Assembly (NCBI GenBank): GCA_948474755.1
Contig: CAOLHI010000148.1
Coordinates: 558,001 to 622,000 of the forward strand
Direction of reading: 5' to 3'
Length of the DNA: 64,000 nt
From: Ctenosaura bakeri
Lineage: Eukaryota; Chordata; Lepidosauria; Squamata; Iguanidae
The translations under genes were made by a program, and so were the position numbers. This document shows, one piece after another, positions 25,763 to 37,430 of this stretch. Every line of letters starts with the position of its first letter. Within the stretch, counting starts at the first letter, position 1. Under the pieces are notes generated by a model, which worked only from the letters and a program-made list of their open reading frames with translations, was not told the DNA's origin and made no database searches.

Positions 25763-25806
<44 letters not shown>
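25742..25806. repeat. self-complementary (AAT)n/(ATT)n microsatellite
   Basis: About eight aat units flip directly into about fourteen att units, so the two halves are exact inverse complements and could form a cruciform. Causes the poly-N/poly-Y artefact frame. Confidence 0.95.
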
Positions 25807-25807
<1 letters not shown>

Positions 25808-25813
25808 TGTTTT

Positions 25814-26448
25814 GGACATGGTGTAGTAATTTGAGCTATGAACTACAGCTCTGGAGACAAGAGTTTGAATTCCAGCGCAGCTATGGGAACCCATTGGATG
25901 ACTTAGTTTTTTTCTGCATAACAACACTTTTGCACGTGGTCTCGTCACAATCCTGGCACTGCCTCTGCTGAGATGGGAGTGTGCCACCAATGCTCCTCTC
26001 TGCACACAATTGGCTGCCTGCAGATGGGAGCATGAGGGACACGCTCCATCCTTCCCATGGTCTTCTTCCCATGCTGCAGTAAGGGAGGAAAGACATAGAT
26101 TGCACTTTTGGCCCTTCTGCATGGCCAGCTACAACAGAAGGCTTGCACAATTGGGGATTTTTCCATCAATGATAAGAGCCCATGATTGCGTTGACTGGCA
26201 ACATGAGAAGGGTGGGATCATGATGACTTCATGTGGAAGTGTCGTCACAGTCCCACTCCTCTTGCGTCCCCGTGCCTGGATGCCATCGTCATGTGGAAAA
26301 GCCCTTAGACATGGCAAGCTCTCTCTGTTTCAGAGAGAGAAGGCAAGGGCAAACTCCCTTTGAACAATTATACCAGGAAAATCCCATGATAGGCTCACCT
26401 CAGGGACACCATAAGTTGGAAATGACTTGAAGGCCCACAACAACAACA
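25814..26448 (+). mobile_element. Sauria SINE split by a 0.4-kb insertion
   Basis: The 5' half (25814-25906) has the tRNA-like head (gtgtagtaatttgagc, then gagtttgaattccagc). The 3' half (26309-26448) resumes in register with acatggcaagctctctctg and ends with the Sauria tail (ataagttggaaatgacttga, then aacaac repeats). The five bases cttag are present at both edges of the insertion. Undamaged copies run the two parts together (for example 63401-63629). Confidence 0.8.
25907..26308. mobile_element. unclassified 402-bp insertion in a Sauria SINE
   Basis: Bounded by cttag at 25902-25906 and 26304-26308. The two ends are loosely inverted: left cacttttgcacgtggtctcg against right cgtcatgtggaaaagccc, and cgtcacaatcc against gtgtcgtcacagtcc. 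This hints at a non-autonomous DNA transposon. It is more GC-rich than its surroundings. No coding potential. Confidence 0.5.
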
Positions 26449-26587
26449 TTTAGGACTTTACTTGTACAGAATGATTTATTTCTTATCGCATTGACCATAT
26501 TGTTATATCTTTTTCCTGATATTATTACTAGGATATTTCCTTTGAATGAAAACTTTGGTAGCTGACTTAGTCTGATGTAGAAAAAAG

Positions 26588-26672
26588 ACACAGAATCTTG
26601 TGAACTTTAAAAACTAAAAAGTTTTATTTGACTTAAACTTACATGGGGTGCAGTTCACTTCACTAGGTACTT
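26588..26672. repeat. possible copy of the 13555-type repeat
   Basis: Contains aaaaagttttatttgactta and gtgcagttcacttcac, in the same order as the left arm of the element at 13555-13789. Decayed; low confidence. Confidence 0.3.
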
Positions 26673-26818
26673 GCAATCCACCAATATCCATGCCACATAA
26701 AATGTGTCCTTAAGATGCGAGAAGACTCTTTATTATTATTCGGGGTTCTTTGTTGGAGACCTTTTTGATACCAAAGATGAAACTGGTAACTAACGCAAGA
26801 TGAACATATGAATTAGCA

Positions 26819-27018
26819 TTTGTTGTTGTATGCCTTCAATTCATTTTCGACTTACGGAGCCCCTAAGGTGAACCTATCATGGGATTTTCTTGGTAAAATT
26901 TCTTCAGATGGGGTTTGCCTTTGCCCTCCTCTGAGACTGAGAGAGTATGACTTGCCAAAAGTCAGTGCGTTGGTGTGTTTCCATGGCTGAGGAGAGATTT
27001 GAACCCTCGCTGGCTCTG
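26819..27018 (-). mobile_element. Sauria SINE, minus strand
   Basis: The plus strand begins with the reversed tail ttgttgttgtatgccttcaa and cgacttacgg, then ggggtttgcctttgccctcc, the reversed B-box-like region and gatttgaaccctcg. The 5'-most head is lost or diverged past 27018. Confidence 0.8.
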
Positions 27019-29599
27019 TCATTAGCATTAGCTGTACAACTTGACTTTGCCTCTCTATAGCTGGCTGCTCCTTCCTGAACAGGGACAGCCTTAATCAGAC
27101 TCAAACTATCACGGCCATGAAAAATGACTCTGGTACACAAAACAATAATTACTTGTTGAATATTTGTTTTGCACCCCTTCAGATTTTTTTTTAATTCCAA
27201 CATACAATTATTGGCATTTGTCTTCAGATTTCTTCTGTGCACACTTCTTCTTTTATGTTCACCTTTCGTTTCTTATCAGTAGGGCACTGATGAGAACCTC
27301 TGCCATTCAGAGAAAACTATACTGGGCTGGCTGGACAAAAGTTCTGGCATTTGTTAGTAAAGCCAACCATTATAGCTTTCCATACACATGTAGTTTAGGT
27401 TTTGTATGTTGAAATCAGCCTCACACTTTATTCAATAGGTGCCATGCCGAGGTAGACTATATGTGCTTTATGGTTTGCATGTAGCCCTTGAATCCCCTTG
27501 TAGAGTCTGCACTACCCCCATCATCATCACAATCACTGCCACTGAATGTGTCTCCTCTATCAATGCTCAGTTTTTCCCCTTCCTGACACTACTTTTAGTG
27601 ATGAAAGGAGAACATATGTTCTGACCAGTGGTCCCAAGGTCTGTAGTGGAGGAAGAGGATGTTCTAACACCCTTCTTTACCACAGACTCACTACGATTGT
27701 TGCTCAATTCTAGAGGTAACAGCAGTAGGGGAGCAATGCAGACCCAAAGGGTTGTGAAAAAGCCCATACATCTCCTGCACTCCTCAAAGTTGCTCAGGTC
27801 TGCTATAATATGTCCCCTGGATGGCATGACCAAGGTTCTCTCATGTCAGCTTAAGAGGAATCCTGACAGCAGTATCCTCGGCTACTTGACTTTATTGTAA
27901 ATGAAGCACATGATATGTAGGTCCTCAGTGGTGAACTAATCAAAGTCCATTGTACTTAATAACTGGAATATTGGGAATTCAGTCATGCTGTGTCTGATAT
28001 CTACCATCTTGAGGTATAGTGTCTCTTGATGAAATTCAGTCAAAAATTGGAAAATTAGAAAGAAAATTAGAAAGTCAAAAATTAGAAAATTAGAAAATGG
28101 AAAGGTATGAATGAAGAAAAAGGTCTCAACTCCTTGTCTCCTAAGTATCTAAAAATGCTTCTTACATTTTAAAGAGAAGGTTCTGTCTAAAACCCAACAA
28201 GCTAGTTTTCTTCTCTGACCTGAAAAGAAGTCTGCAGGTCACAGATCCTCCGCCCAAAAAAGTGCCAAGCAAAGAAAGAAAGAGCAAAATAATAAATTGG
28301 AGTATAAAGGCGGGGGTTACAAGAGGAAAGGTAGAAAAGTGTGTCTTCCCTTTTGATTTTTCCAACTTTTATAGCTCTAATTTCATCCAAACTTTTTTAT
28401 TTGTTCTGTTCTTTTTTTATTTGTTCCTTCCCTAACTGGTTCATTAACAAACTTTATGTCTATTAAAATTGGTCTGCATTAATTTTTATTTCAAAAGTTT
28501 TCATTATTTCTTTCTTCCCGGATACTGATTTCTTTTGAAAATCATAAACTTCTGTAACCCCAATTCATTTGTGAGCCAAAGCTTTCCTGAATCTTTTGTC
28601 TTTGTTCAGTGGAGCTGGTCACCCTTTAGGCCTCAAGTCTTGCCCAAAGCACTAGAAGTAGAAAATGGATGTAACCATGTTCTTCTGACAGATTACCTAT
28701 AGGCAACTGATTGACCATAGAGCAAACAGACTAGAATACAGAGACTTTTAGTTTTGATCCAGTATTCCCCTACCTAGCCTGGTGGTGGTGTAATTGTCAA
28801 AAAACAAAACAAAAAAACAAAAAACAAAAAAACAGTCCAGATTCTACAGTTTCCAGAACTTGAGTAATATAGTGACTATAGATGTGTGAGCAATGAGCCA
28901 AGAAGCCATCATTTTACATTTCAGACAGCCATGAATTCACTAAGAAGCCTTAAATATGAAACAAGTATTATTCTTACATATTAATGAAAAGCTGATTCAC
29001 CAATAGTGTGACACAGAGATGGATGTTTCCATGAACCCAATAATGGGGCGTTATTATCACTGGGACTTAAGTGTGGGCGAGACTATGACTATCCTAAGAA
29101 CAAAGATTCACAAAAGTTTATTCTGCATTGTATTTTAGTGAGTTACTTGCACAGTGTGATTTGTCACCAAAACCAAACAATGAAATATAAGTCCATGAGA
29201 GAATCTGTCAAGTTATTTGAGTCACTCACCCCTCCTGTTCCCTTCCATGCATCAGCCTTCTGCTAGGATCCTATTCTATTTGATTTTTGCTCTACTGATT
29301 GTAGAAGAAATTAAAATGATCCAAATAGACTCTGTGGAATAAAGAAACTATAACTAACCAAGATTTGTACACCACCTGCAACACTTCCTGAAGTGAAATA
29401 TTGTGGACACAACATTCCATTCATCTGTTTGGGCACCAAATAAGATGCTGGCTTAGGTATGCATTTGGTGCATAGGTACAAATCGTTATGTTCTCAAGTT
29501 CTTATTCTCTAGTTACTTAAATCAGAATACTAGGTTACTTTAGGGACTGCAGTATGAGAACTGCAGCAAGTGCAAAATTCAGCCCCTTTTTAAAAATGA
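27019..29599. other. unassigned DNA, no gene
   Basis: Two simple features: imperfect tandem attagaaag/aaaattgg units at about 28034-28102, and a (CAAAA)n patch at 28797-28832. Short frames here show no domain. Confidence 0.4.
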
Positions 29600-29890
29600 G
29601 GATCAGAGTCATAAGAAACATGTTATGCCAGTTTTGAAACAGTAATACAGGCCTGTTTCTAAGCACAATTCAAGGTGCTGCTTTTAATCTGTAAAAATAT
29701 TCAAGGGCTTACAAGGCTCTAAAAAGACTAGCCTCTCCTGCCTAAAAAGGACTTGCCCAAACATTAAAATTGGCATCAAAAGTCCTGCTCTGTGTCCTTC
29801 TGCCAACTGAAGTATGGTGGGTATTGATTGGAAACAGTGCTTTCAGTCATGGGACTCTGCTTATAAGACTGCTTTCCCCAAGTGTCACAG
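29600..29890 (+). mobile_element. L2-like LINE fragment, C-terminal ORF2 region
   Basis: The stretch cacaattcaaggtgctgctt followed by a degenerate 'ctgtaaaa...ggctctaaaaagactagcc' matches the L2 ORF2 C-terminal segment usually coding for a KVLLLTYKALNGL-like peptide. It is strongly decayed. This is recognition of a family pattern rather than an aligned match. Confidence 0.5.
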
Positions 29891-30009
29891 TTTTTGATCT
29901 AAGTCCAGTTGCTGATCCCACCCAAAATGGACCCACTGAATCAATGGAACTTATGTATGTGCTGATTACTGAACTGCAATTGATTAAATGAGTCAACTCA
30001 TATTCATAG

Positions 30010-30360
30010 ACGCCTAGAATAACCTCCAAAGAAGAGTCTGCCATCTTTCAAGGCAGTCTGTTTCATTCACTCTTACAGTAAAGAAGTTCTCCCTGATGTT
30101 TAGGTAGAATATCTTGAATCTGAATCCACTGGTTTGTGTTCTAGTCTCTGGATCAACAGAATACAAGCTCACTCCACCTTCTACATGATGTCCTTTCAGA
30201 TATTCACATCATGTCTCCATCTTCTTCTCTTCATGCTAACAACTCCTAAGCCATTACCCATTACCATTTTGGTCATCTTCCTCTAAACATGTTGCAGGTT
30301 GTCAATATCCTTCGTGAACTGTGGTGCCTGGAATGAGACACCGTATTCATGTGAGTTCTG
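30010..30360 (-). mobile_element. CR1 LINE fragment, minus strand, old
   Basis: The plus strand shows the reverse complement of CR1 ORF2 C-terminal coding DNA: aacctccaaagaagagtctg, gtaaagaagttctccctgat, then ttggtcatcttcctctaaac and tgaactgtggtgcctggaat. These blocks correspond to the LRKNLLTV and LEYCVQFWAP regions of the copy at 21482-22642. Diverged and lacking the 3' tail. Confidence 0.75.
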
Positions 30361-30372
30361 AACAAAACAAAC

Positions 30373-30540
30373 TAAGGCCACTTCCGCACTAGAGTGTTAA
30401 AGCACTATGATTCCACTTTCAACGTCCTATGGAATCCTGGGGAATCCAGCCGGCCCCTCCTGAAACTGCAAACCCCAGGATTCCGTAGGTGTTGAAAGTG
30501 GAATCATAGCACTATAACACTCTAGTGTGGAAATGGCCTA
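30373..30540. mobile_element. palindromic MITE, family 1, copy 2
   Basis: The left arm (aaggccacttccgcactaga, then gattccactttcaac) and the right arm (gttgaaagtggaatcatagc, then ctagtgtggaaatggccta) are inverse complements over most of 168 bp. The centre is shorter than in the other copies. The terminal ggccatttcc/ggaaatggcc is clearest here and marks the element ends. Confidence 0.85.
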
Positions 30541-30617
30541 AGGATTGGATTTGGGCCAGAGGTAAATCCAGTTATAGATGAACAACTGGATGTAGAGCAG
30601 GGGAAGGAATTACACAG

Positions 30618-30718
30618 CCTTCTAGATGTTGTTGGGCTGCAGCTACCACCAGCCTTAGCCAACTATTGCCAATGGTAAGGAATGCTGTAAGTTGCAGCTC
30701 AACAACATATGGACAACT
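30618..30718. mobile_element. hairpin-type MITE, 'tagatgttgttgg' copy
   Basis: The left arm ccttctagatgttgttgggc and the right arm gcagctcaacaacatatgg are inverted around a gccaactattgcc centre. Same family as 24772-24857. Confidence 0.7.
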
Positions 30719-31599
30719 GCGTGATTCCTGTTCCTCTTTTCCTCCTTTTGTATTTTCAGTACCAGATGAAAACATTTTAATTTGTCCATGCCTTTTCAAA
30801 CTTTCAGCATAGTCTTTATCCTGTGCTAGCTTTTAAGAATTGCTTTAAAAAAATAAAAGATACAGTGGATAGTGCATACAGTAGATATGCAAGGGTCAGT
30901 TCATCTGTATACAGCTCACACACCCATACTAGCCAGAATGACCTTCCCAGAAAGGTTCACCTGGTGCCTACTATAATATCCTTCAACATGTGGGCAAATA
31001 TTTACTTATATTTATTTGCCCACAGGCCCTTTAAATTATGCAATGAATTAATGATGTTTTAGCTGTGTGACTGCTTATCACACTGCTTTGTTTTGGTTTT
31101 TTAAGTTAAGGCCACAGAATTCTGTTCCTCTGCTCTCTATTTTTAAAGTGGCCTTTCGGCGTATTATTTTATGGTTATTGCTGGATGATATTGTATTTTT
31201 TAAAACAACTTGTTCTTGCTGGAATGGACTGGGAACCTCAGTTGCCCAGCATTGTTCTCCTACAATGTGCCAACCATATGACTATGAGAACCCCAAAGAC
31301 AGAACATGACTGCAGTAGCTTTCCCTCAGCTGTGTGCTCCAGCCACTATTATTTGGAGGCATACTGCCTGTAATACTGGAGGTAATACATAGTCAACATG
31401 ACTAGTTGTCATTGATAGGTTCATCCTCCATGAATTAGTCATTCTTATTCTGTAAGCCAACCAGAGAATTTCTGTTGTACATAAAGTACTGATGTCTGAA
31501 TAAATGCATTTCTGGTCTTGGTTGTAATGCTGGTTTCTGTTCTGAATGAGTACTTTCGCTTCTGTTGCTTCATTGATTACTGATTGTCATTTATTTTAC

Positions 31600-31680
31600 A
31601 AATTGCATTGGATTTATATAAGAGGTTCTGGGAGCCTTCACTGGGTGAAGAATGGGATAGAAATCTATTACTCATATAAA
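31600..31680 (+). repeat. possible L2-like LINE 3' end
   Basis: The order gggagccttcactgggtga then gggatagaaatct matches the sense version of the tail seen reversed at 62870 (tatatcctgtctt). Short and low confidence. Confidence 0.4.
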
Positions 31681-32421
31681 ATAAACATGTTGATATTTTA
31701 ATGTGGTTCCATCCTGAGGCTCCCCTCCATCTAAGATTTGTTTATCACTGAACTGAGGAAGTCAGCTATTTATCCATGTCAAACACTAGCTTTCTTTTTC
31801 ACTTTCCTTGGCATTGCAGCATAAAGAAATAGAAATAGCATCAGGGAATGACCTTTTGTCCTCTTGCTCTTTAAAGAGTTCAGTAAAATCAAAATACTTT
31901 GCTGTTCTGTATGCTGCTAAATTAAGTCCATCTGTATCCAGGACATTGTGTCGCAGGTCAGAGAGAGTAGGCTCAGCTGTGACAAAGTTCAAGTGCTGGG
32001 TTCCAAATTAAGAAACACAGTGTGCCAAGATGAACACTTATGCCGCAGCTGCTCTTCGGCCCCAGCAATGTGGTTCATGACTGTACGAGACCAACAGAGT
32101 GGGTGACCTCTTTGTTTACACTTCTCGCACTGAATACCATCAACATTACATGGAAACCACAGAGGGGCAGATGTGTTTGTTCTTTAAGCATCGTTGGAAG
32201 ATCCAAATGGAAAGAGTCAGAGAAACAGTCCTGTCAAGTTCTTTACATATGATCCATTTTGTGGAGATCTAAGGTATAAGGGCTGTCTTGCACATTTCAG
32301 TTCCAGTGCTTGAAGACATGTAATGGAAGGACTAGAGCACTCTGACTCAACTATGCATTTAGGATAGGAGCAGCATTAGCCACTCAGAAGATTTTACAGG
32401 GCTGCATCCTCCAAACACATA
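31681..32421. other. unassigned DNA with a two-strand open stretch
   Basis: Between about 31786 and 32011 both strands are open for some 67 codons. The minus-strand reading contains a varied, non-repeat composition (pieces such as LSDLRHNVLDTDGLNL and AAYRTAKYFDFTELF) preceded by a possible acceptor-like ttgtcacag. I cannot link it to a protein family, and no clear donor site follows. The region around it (to 32260) is free of recognised repeats. Confidence 0.3.
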
Positions 32422-32712
32422 CCATATATGCTTTTTTTCCTAAAAAAATACACTCTGAAAATTGGGTGCATCTTATACACCAGCAAATATGGGTAATACT
32501 AAATGCATAGGGATGGGAGAGGGAGTGAAAGGAGTTCTCCCTGCTGAGGCTAAACAGGAACAGAGGAGGTGGGGGAAGCCTGGTGCAGCGCTCCTTTCAT
32601 TCCCCTCCTTTCCTGTGCATTTTGCCTCGTCAGGGTACAAAAAAAAAAAAATCCTGAAAAATACTCCTTGAAAAATGGGATGCATCTTATACGCCAGTGC
32701 ATCCAATATGCC
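32422..32712. mobile_element. MITE related to the 23821 element
   Basis: The left end taccatatatgctttttttc and the repeated internal motif gggtgcatcttatacacca / gggatgcatcttatacgcc follow the same plan as 23821-24356 (a taccgtatat end and an internal cgtataagatg repeat). The right terminus is eroded. Confidence 0.55.
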
Positions 32713-33211
32713 AGCAATTCTCCAGAAAAGAAAACCTCTTTTTGGACCCCCCAAATTCCACCAAATACCTTTTAGGAGGGATGGGAGCATTTTCCCATGT
32801 TTTATGTCCAGGTGAATCTTTTTAAAATTCCTGCTTTCCACTTCCTGTTTTTTAAGGCCTCTCCTGGGCCTAAAATGGTCTGAGGGTCCAAAACACCGTG
32901 ATTTTGGGGCCTTGGGAATGCTAGGGACCACATAAATGGCCCTGAGGAACACAAGCTTCCCGTTGGCTGCCCTTTGTCCATGAATCAAATGAAAGGCCGT
33001 ATTTCCCCAAAAGTCAATTCCAGGCAGCAAGATTTTTTTGAAGACCATTCTGGTGCCAATGTAATTCTTCCTTAATAATACTGTATAGCCATATTTTGAA
33101 AGACAATTTCCCCTTTAGAGTAGTGTTTTGTTGTGGGGATACTGGATTGTACTCTGTTAAGTGTTTGCTAGCAAAAAGAAAAGCAGCCTGTATTGAGAGA
33201 ACCCTGGACAA
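32713..33211. other. unassigned DNA, no gene
   Basis: The 191-codon minus-strand frame across 32473-33048 starts here and runs through the MITE. It has no domain and is treated as chance. Confidence 0.4.
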
Positions 33212-33372
33212 AGATAAAGTTTGATCATAAGCAGAAGGTAGCAGATTCAGTCTGTAGCATCTCCAAGTTGGTTTGCAAAAGAATCCTGTCTGAAATCCTG
33301 GAGTCAGTGTTGACAACACTGAGCTAGACAGACCAGTGGTTTGATTCAGCACAGGACAGCTTCTTATATTCC
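33212..33372 (+). mobile_element. tRNA-derived SINE of a second type (plus strand)
   Basis: The 3' part reads ctgaaatcctggagtcagtg, then gacaacactgagctagacag and attcagcacaggacagctt, a conserved tail of a reptile tRNA-derived SINE distinct from Sauria. The degraded head lies at 33212-33270. The same family, split by an insertion, lies at 62283-62636. Confidence 0.65.
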
Positions 33373-34686
33373 TGTCTACACTAGAACTACCACCTCCACT
33401 GAAATGAAATAATGTTTCTTCAGCCTTGCTAATAAGAAATCTGTGCTATTTCAAAAACAATGGAACGTTTCCTCCTTTTTTTCTCATTTCTTTTGTTATC
33501 TTGACAACCGTTCTTTCTCTTGCCCATTGAACTAGAGATGTATTCATTTGCAACTGTTCCTCACATTATCCAGAGAAATGGAATTCTTAACTGCTACATT
33601 ATTGCCATATCCCACACTTGCCATAACACAGATATAGTGCAATGTCTGATCTTTTCCTATTAAACATTTGTGAAGGACAGCTGATTTCCTCTTTTCTGTA
33701 CCAGGTACAGAATGCAGGGCATATAAAGATTTTCAGTTTGAAAGAACCAAATATGTAGAATTGAATCAGACACATTTTGCACTTAGCTCTTCTATATATG
33801 TCTTTAAATACAATTTCCTGATTGCTATGAATGCAAAGGTAAAATATATGTAGCCCTCCATTTAAAAAGATTGTGTTTCCATGTGTTTTCTCAGGAAGAA
33901 ATCAAAATAAATTGAATTCTGCTAAAAGAAAACAAAGAGAAAGGGAATGAGAGACAGCAGGTACAAATACAACATTTTTCTCCTATAATGACTTGAAGAC
34001 CCAAGCAGATAACCCTAGGAAACAAAGTCATTGGCAAACTTTGCTGAGACTTTTTTGAAACAATAGTTTGCATTCTTTTAGATGATGGTTTGGTGGAGAA
34101 AGCAAGAGGCAAAAGCACATAAACACTGAAACTTGTTTTCAAACAACATTTAATAGTACTTTTTCATTTCATTCCAAATTCTGACACTTATCAACCCCCA
34201 GCCCTATCCCATCCCCACACACAAAGCACTGCAAAACCCACCTGGAAGTTGAAGGAATCTTAGGAACTGTACTAGAAAGATGTAATGTTTTTCATAGTTT
34301 CTAACAAATAATTTTTGAAGTACATTTATAGCCTCCAACATGTTCCATGCAGAGCACATTATTCTCCTGACCTTGTTTTATCCTCAGAGTGTGCAGTTCT
34401 GTAATGCTTGAGTTCATTAAAGTTCTCTGATTTCTACCCCCAGGCTTGCTCCATCTTGGTTCTATGTGCGCTGCATGGAAATTAAGAAATACTTTTGTCT
34501 ACACACCCCCGCTGATTAAAGTGGATTTGTGTGTTTTCTGTGCACACATTTCCAATGTGAGCATTTTTTTCAGATGCATTCTTTCACAAACTTAGCAATC
34601 TACAAGTTTCTGACAATAAATTACAATCAGTTCCCTGGTTACAAATGGCATATTACTGGCAGATAGGGCATTTGTACTTTGTTTAA
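33373..34686. other. unassigned DNA, no gene
   Basis: AT-rich DNA with no gene or recognised repeat. Confidence 0.4.
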
Positions 34687-35252
34687 CTGCTGGAAGAGAT
34701 CCAGTCCCTACTTCAAAAAGGGGCAATCGAGGAACTTCCGTCTTCAGCCAGAACCACCAGCTTCTTCTCCTGATACTTCACGGTACCGAAGACAGACGGG
34801 ACCCTGCGGCCTATCCTAGACCTCAGAGGGGTGAACGACTACATCCGCCCCAAGAGGTTCAAGATGGTCATGCTATCCTCAATCCTGCCTTTCCTTCAAT
34901 GAGGGGACTGGTTCGCCTCCATCGATCTTCGGGATGCTTATTTCCACATCGCCATTCGTCTGCAGCACAGACGATACCTACGGTTCGCGGTCTACGGCAC
35001 CTGTTACCAATACAGGGTGCTACCGTTCGGACTCTCTACCGCGCCCAGGGTCTTCACCAAATGCATGGCCCCAGTGGTATCATACCTGCGGACGAAGGGC
35101 GTCTCAATCTACCCCTATCTAGACAATTGGCTGTTGGTAGCGTCCTGCAGACAGAAACTCTACAACGACATCCACCGGACACTCACACTTCTGACCCATT
35201 TCAGTCTCCGGGTCAACCCGAAGAAGTCCCAGCTTGAGCTGCAAGGGTGCTA
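34687..35252 (+). pseudogene. DIRS reverse transcriptase domain
   Basis: One frame reads through LLQKGAIEELPS, TDGTLRPILDLRGVNDYI, WFASIDLRDAYFHI, the YRVLPFGLSTAPRVFTK block and IYPYLDNWLLVA. These are RT motifs in the right order. The first catalytic aspartate is present (FASIDLRDAY), but the active-site box reads YLDN instead of the expected YLDD-like form. In-frame TGA stops occur at 34771 and 34900. The frame ends at 35250 and coding continues in the next frame from about 35247, so a one-base indel separates RT from RNase H. The intact protein would copy element RNA into DNA. Confidence 0.85.
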
Positions 35253-36170
35253 GACTTCATTGATGCAACCCTAGACTCGGTATCGGCAAAAGCCTACTTA
35301 CCAATGGACCGTGCACGGATGCTTCATCAGGCTGCATCTACTGTCTTCAACACCTCAACAGTAACAGCGAGGAGAATCCAGCAGATCCTCAGGTACATGG
35401 CCTCCATTACCGCCGTGACCTACCTCTCCAGGCTCCATGCACGGCCTCTTCAGCACTGGTTCGTCCGAGTTTTCGATCTGCTCCTGGACGACCAGAGACG
35501 TCTGCTTTGACTACCTCCGCAGGTGCGGCACTCCCTGCTATGGTGGCAGTCTTACGACCATCTCCTGTCAGGTATGCCCTTCTGGGAGCCAACTCCACAA
35601 ATCACAGTGATGACAGACGCCTCCCTTTTCGGATGCGGTGCTCTCAGAATCCGGGGCCGGTGGATTGATGACGAGACCATCCTCCACATCAACGCCCTCG
35701 AGCTGCTCGCCATTTGGAAGGCTCTCAGGGCATTCCGCCATCTGGTGACGGGCCAGACGGTGTTGATCTTAACAGACAACACAGCGGCAGTATGCTATAT
35801 CAACAGGCAAGGAGGGACTCATTCAACCGCCCTCCTCAGCATAGCCCTCGACCTCTGGGACTGGTGCGTCTCTCTCCAGATCCATCCAGTAGCGGTGCAC
35901 CTGGCCGGGCAGGAAAATACCACAGTGGATGCACTCAGCAGGGACACCTCTTCCCACCACAAGTCATCTCTCTCCAGTGAGGTGTACCAGACGATACGAG
36001 AGCGGTGGGGTGAACTGACGATCGACCTCTTCGCCAGCAGTCTCAACGTGAAGTGCCGTCGTTACTGCTCAAGGGCCGACTGGGATCGCAATTCCATTGG
36101 CGATGCCTTCCAGTTCAGGTGGAGCAAGGGATTTCTCTACGTATTCCCTCTGTTTCCCCTCCTGGGCTGA
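35253..36170 (+). pseudogene. DIRS RNase H and methyltransferase-like segment
   Basis: After the RT connection (a LDSVSAKAYLP region), the piece from 35523 shows all four RNase H acidic residues in the usual contexts: TDAS (D32), NALELL (E60), TDNTAA (D85) and VDALSRD (D136), numbered from 35523. The segment ERWGELTIDLFAS to GFLYVFPLFPL is the part often annotated in DIRS elements as methyltransferase-like. It continues past a stop at 36168 into ADIVLIAPYWPRQHW. A TGA at 35508 breaks the frame. RNase H would remove the RNA template during cDNA synthesis. Confidence 0.85.
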
Positions 36171-37394
36171 GTGATATCAAAGATCCTCGCAGACCGAGCC
36201 GACATCGTCCTCATAGCCCCGTACTGGCCGAGGCAGCACTGGTTCACGCTTGCTCGAGGCCGCTCACAGTCGTCTGCTCAGGCTTCCGACAACACCGGAT
36301 CTCCTGTCACACTCCAACGGTCTCGTGCTCCACCCAGACCTCCAGCTCCTGGCCCTCCATGCCTGGTGGATATCACCTTAAATGATCCCGTCATCGGTAA
36401 CGTCTTGACTGCGGCCAGGAAGGAGTCAACATGCTGGAACTATCACTACAAATGGCAATGATTCATGGCATTTGCAGAGACATGATGGGAGCCGGTATCG
36501 CCTGTCAACCTGCCTACCATGCTCCATTTCCTTCTACACCTTCGGCAGCAGGGCCTAGCCTTTCCTTCCTTGAAGGTCTACCTCACCACTATCGTGTCAT
36601 ACCAACTTCCATGATCTCCATTGGCGGCTCTCTTCCGTGACGGTACTGTGAAGCAGTTTATGAAGGGCCTGCAGCACCTTTATCCACTGGTATCGCCACC
36701 GCTACCGCCGTGGTCACTTTCCTTGGTGCTATCAAAGCTGACGAAACCGCCCTTCGAGCCCATGGCGACTGCAGATGACAGACTGCTCACCATGAAAACT
36801 GCCTTCTTGGTGGCTGTCACCTCTACCAGGCGGGCGGGAGAGCTGACAGCCCTACAGTCTGACGAGCCTTACCTCACGTTCCACAGGGAAAAAGTGGTCC
36901 TTTGGCCTGACATCTCATTCTTACCGAAGGTGGTGTCTAACTTCCATCTCAGTCAGGACATCATCTTACCAACCTTCTACCCAGACCCGACTATGCCTTT
37001 GGAACGATCCCTTCATTCCTTGGATGTTCGTCGGGCCTTGGTTTTCTACAAGGACAGGACTGCCTCTTTTCGACAGACTCTGCACCTCTTTGTGTGCTAT
37101 GGCAGGCATCGAAGAGGCCACTAGGTACCCACCCAACATTTTTCAAAATGGGTGGCCCAGACTATCCGGTTGGCGTAAGAGCTCGCCAAGAAGCCTCCAC
37201 CAGACTTGCTCCAGGCTCATTCAACCAGAGCCGTGGCAACATCTGCAGCCCTCCTGCGAGGAGTCGACCTGCAGGAACTCTGCCATGTAGCGACCTGGTC
37301 CCAGCCATCGACCTTTGTGCGCCAGTACAGGCTGGACAGCCAGTCCCATCGAGATGCTCATTTAGGACGTGCTGTGCTGGCTTCTGTTCTATAG
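36171..37394 (+). pseudogene. DIRS tyrosine recombinase domain
   Basis: The same reading frame continues with stops at 36459, 36483, 36609, 37122 and 37176. The N-terminal SAM-like half covers about 36400-36620 (LPTMLHFLLHLRQQGLAF is readable). The catalytic half shows STRRAGELTAL with the first arginine, HSTRAVATSAALLRG with the H-x-x-R box (37218-37229), a tryptophan in VATWSQPS, and the nucleophilic tyrosine in TFVRQYRLD (about 37326). All key recombinase residues are therefore still visible despite the stops. The intact enzyme would insert circular DIRS DNA into the genome. Confidence 0.88.
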
Positions 37395-37430
37395 GACCTG
37401 ACTCACCGTCCAACCGGTAAGCTACACAGT

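Noticed and set aside
32473..33048. 191-codon minus-strand open frame
   Set aside because: It runs through a MITE and a poly-A patch and has no recognisable domain or codon structure.
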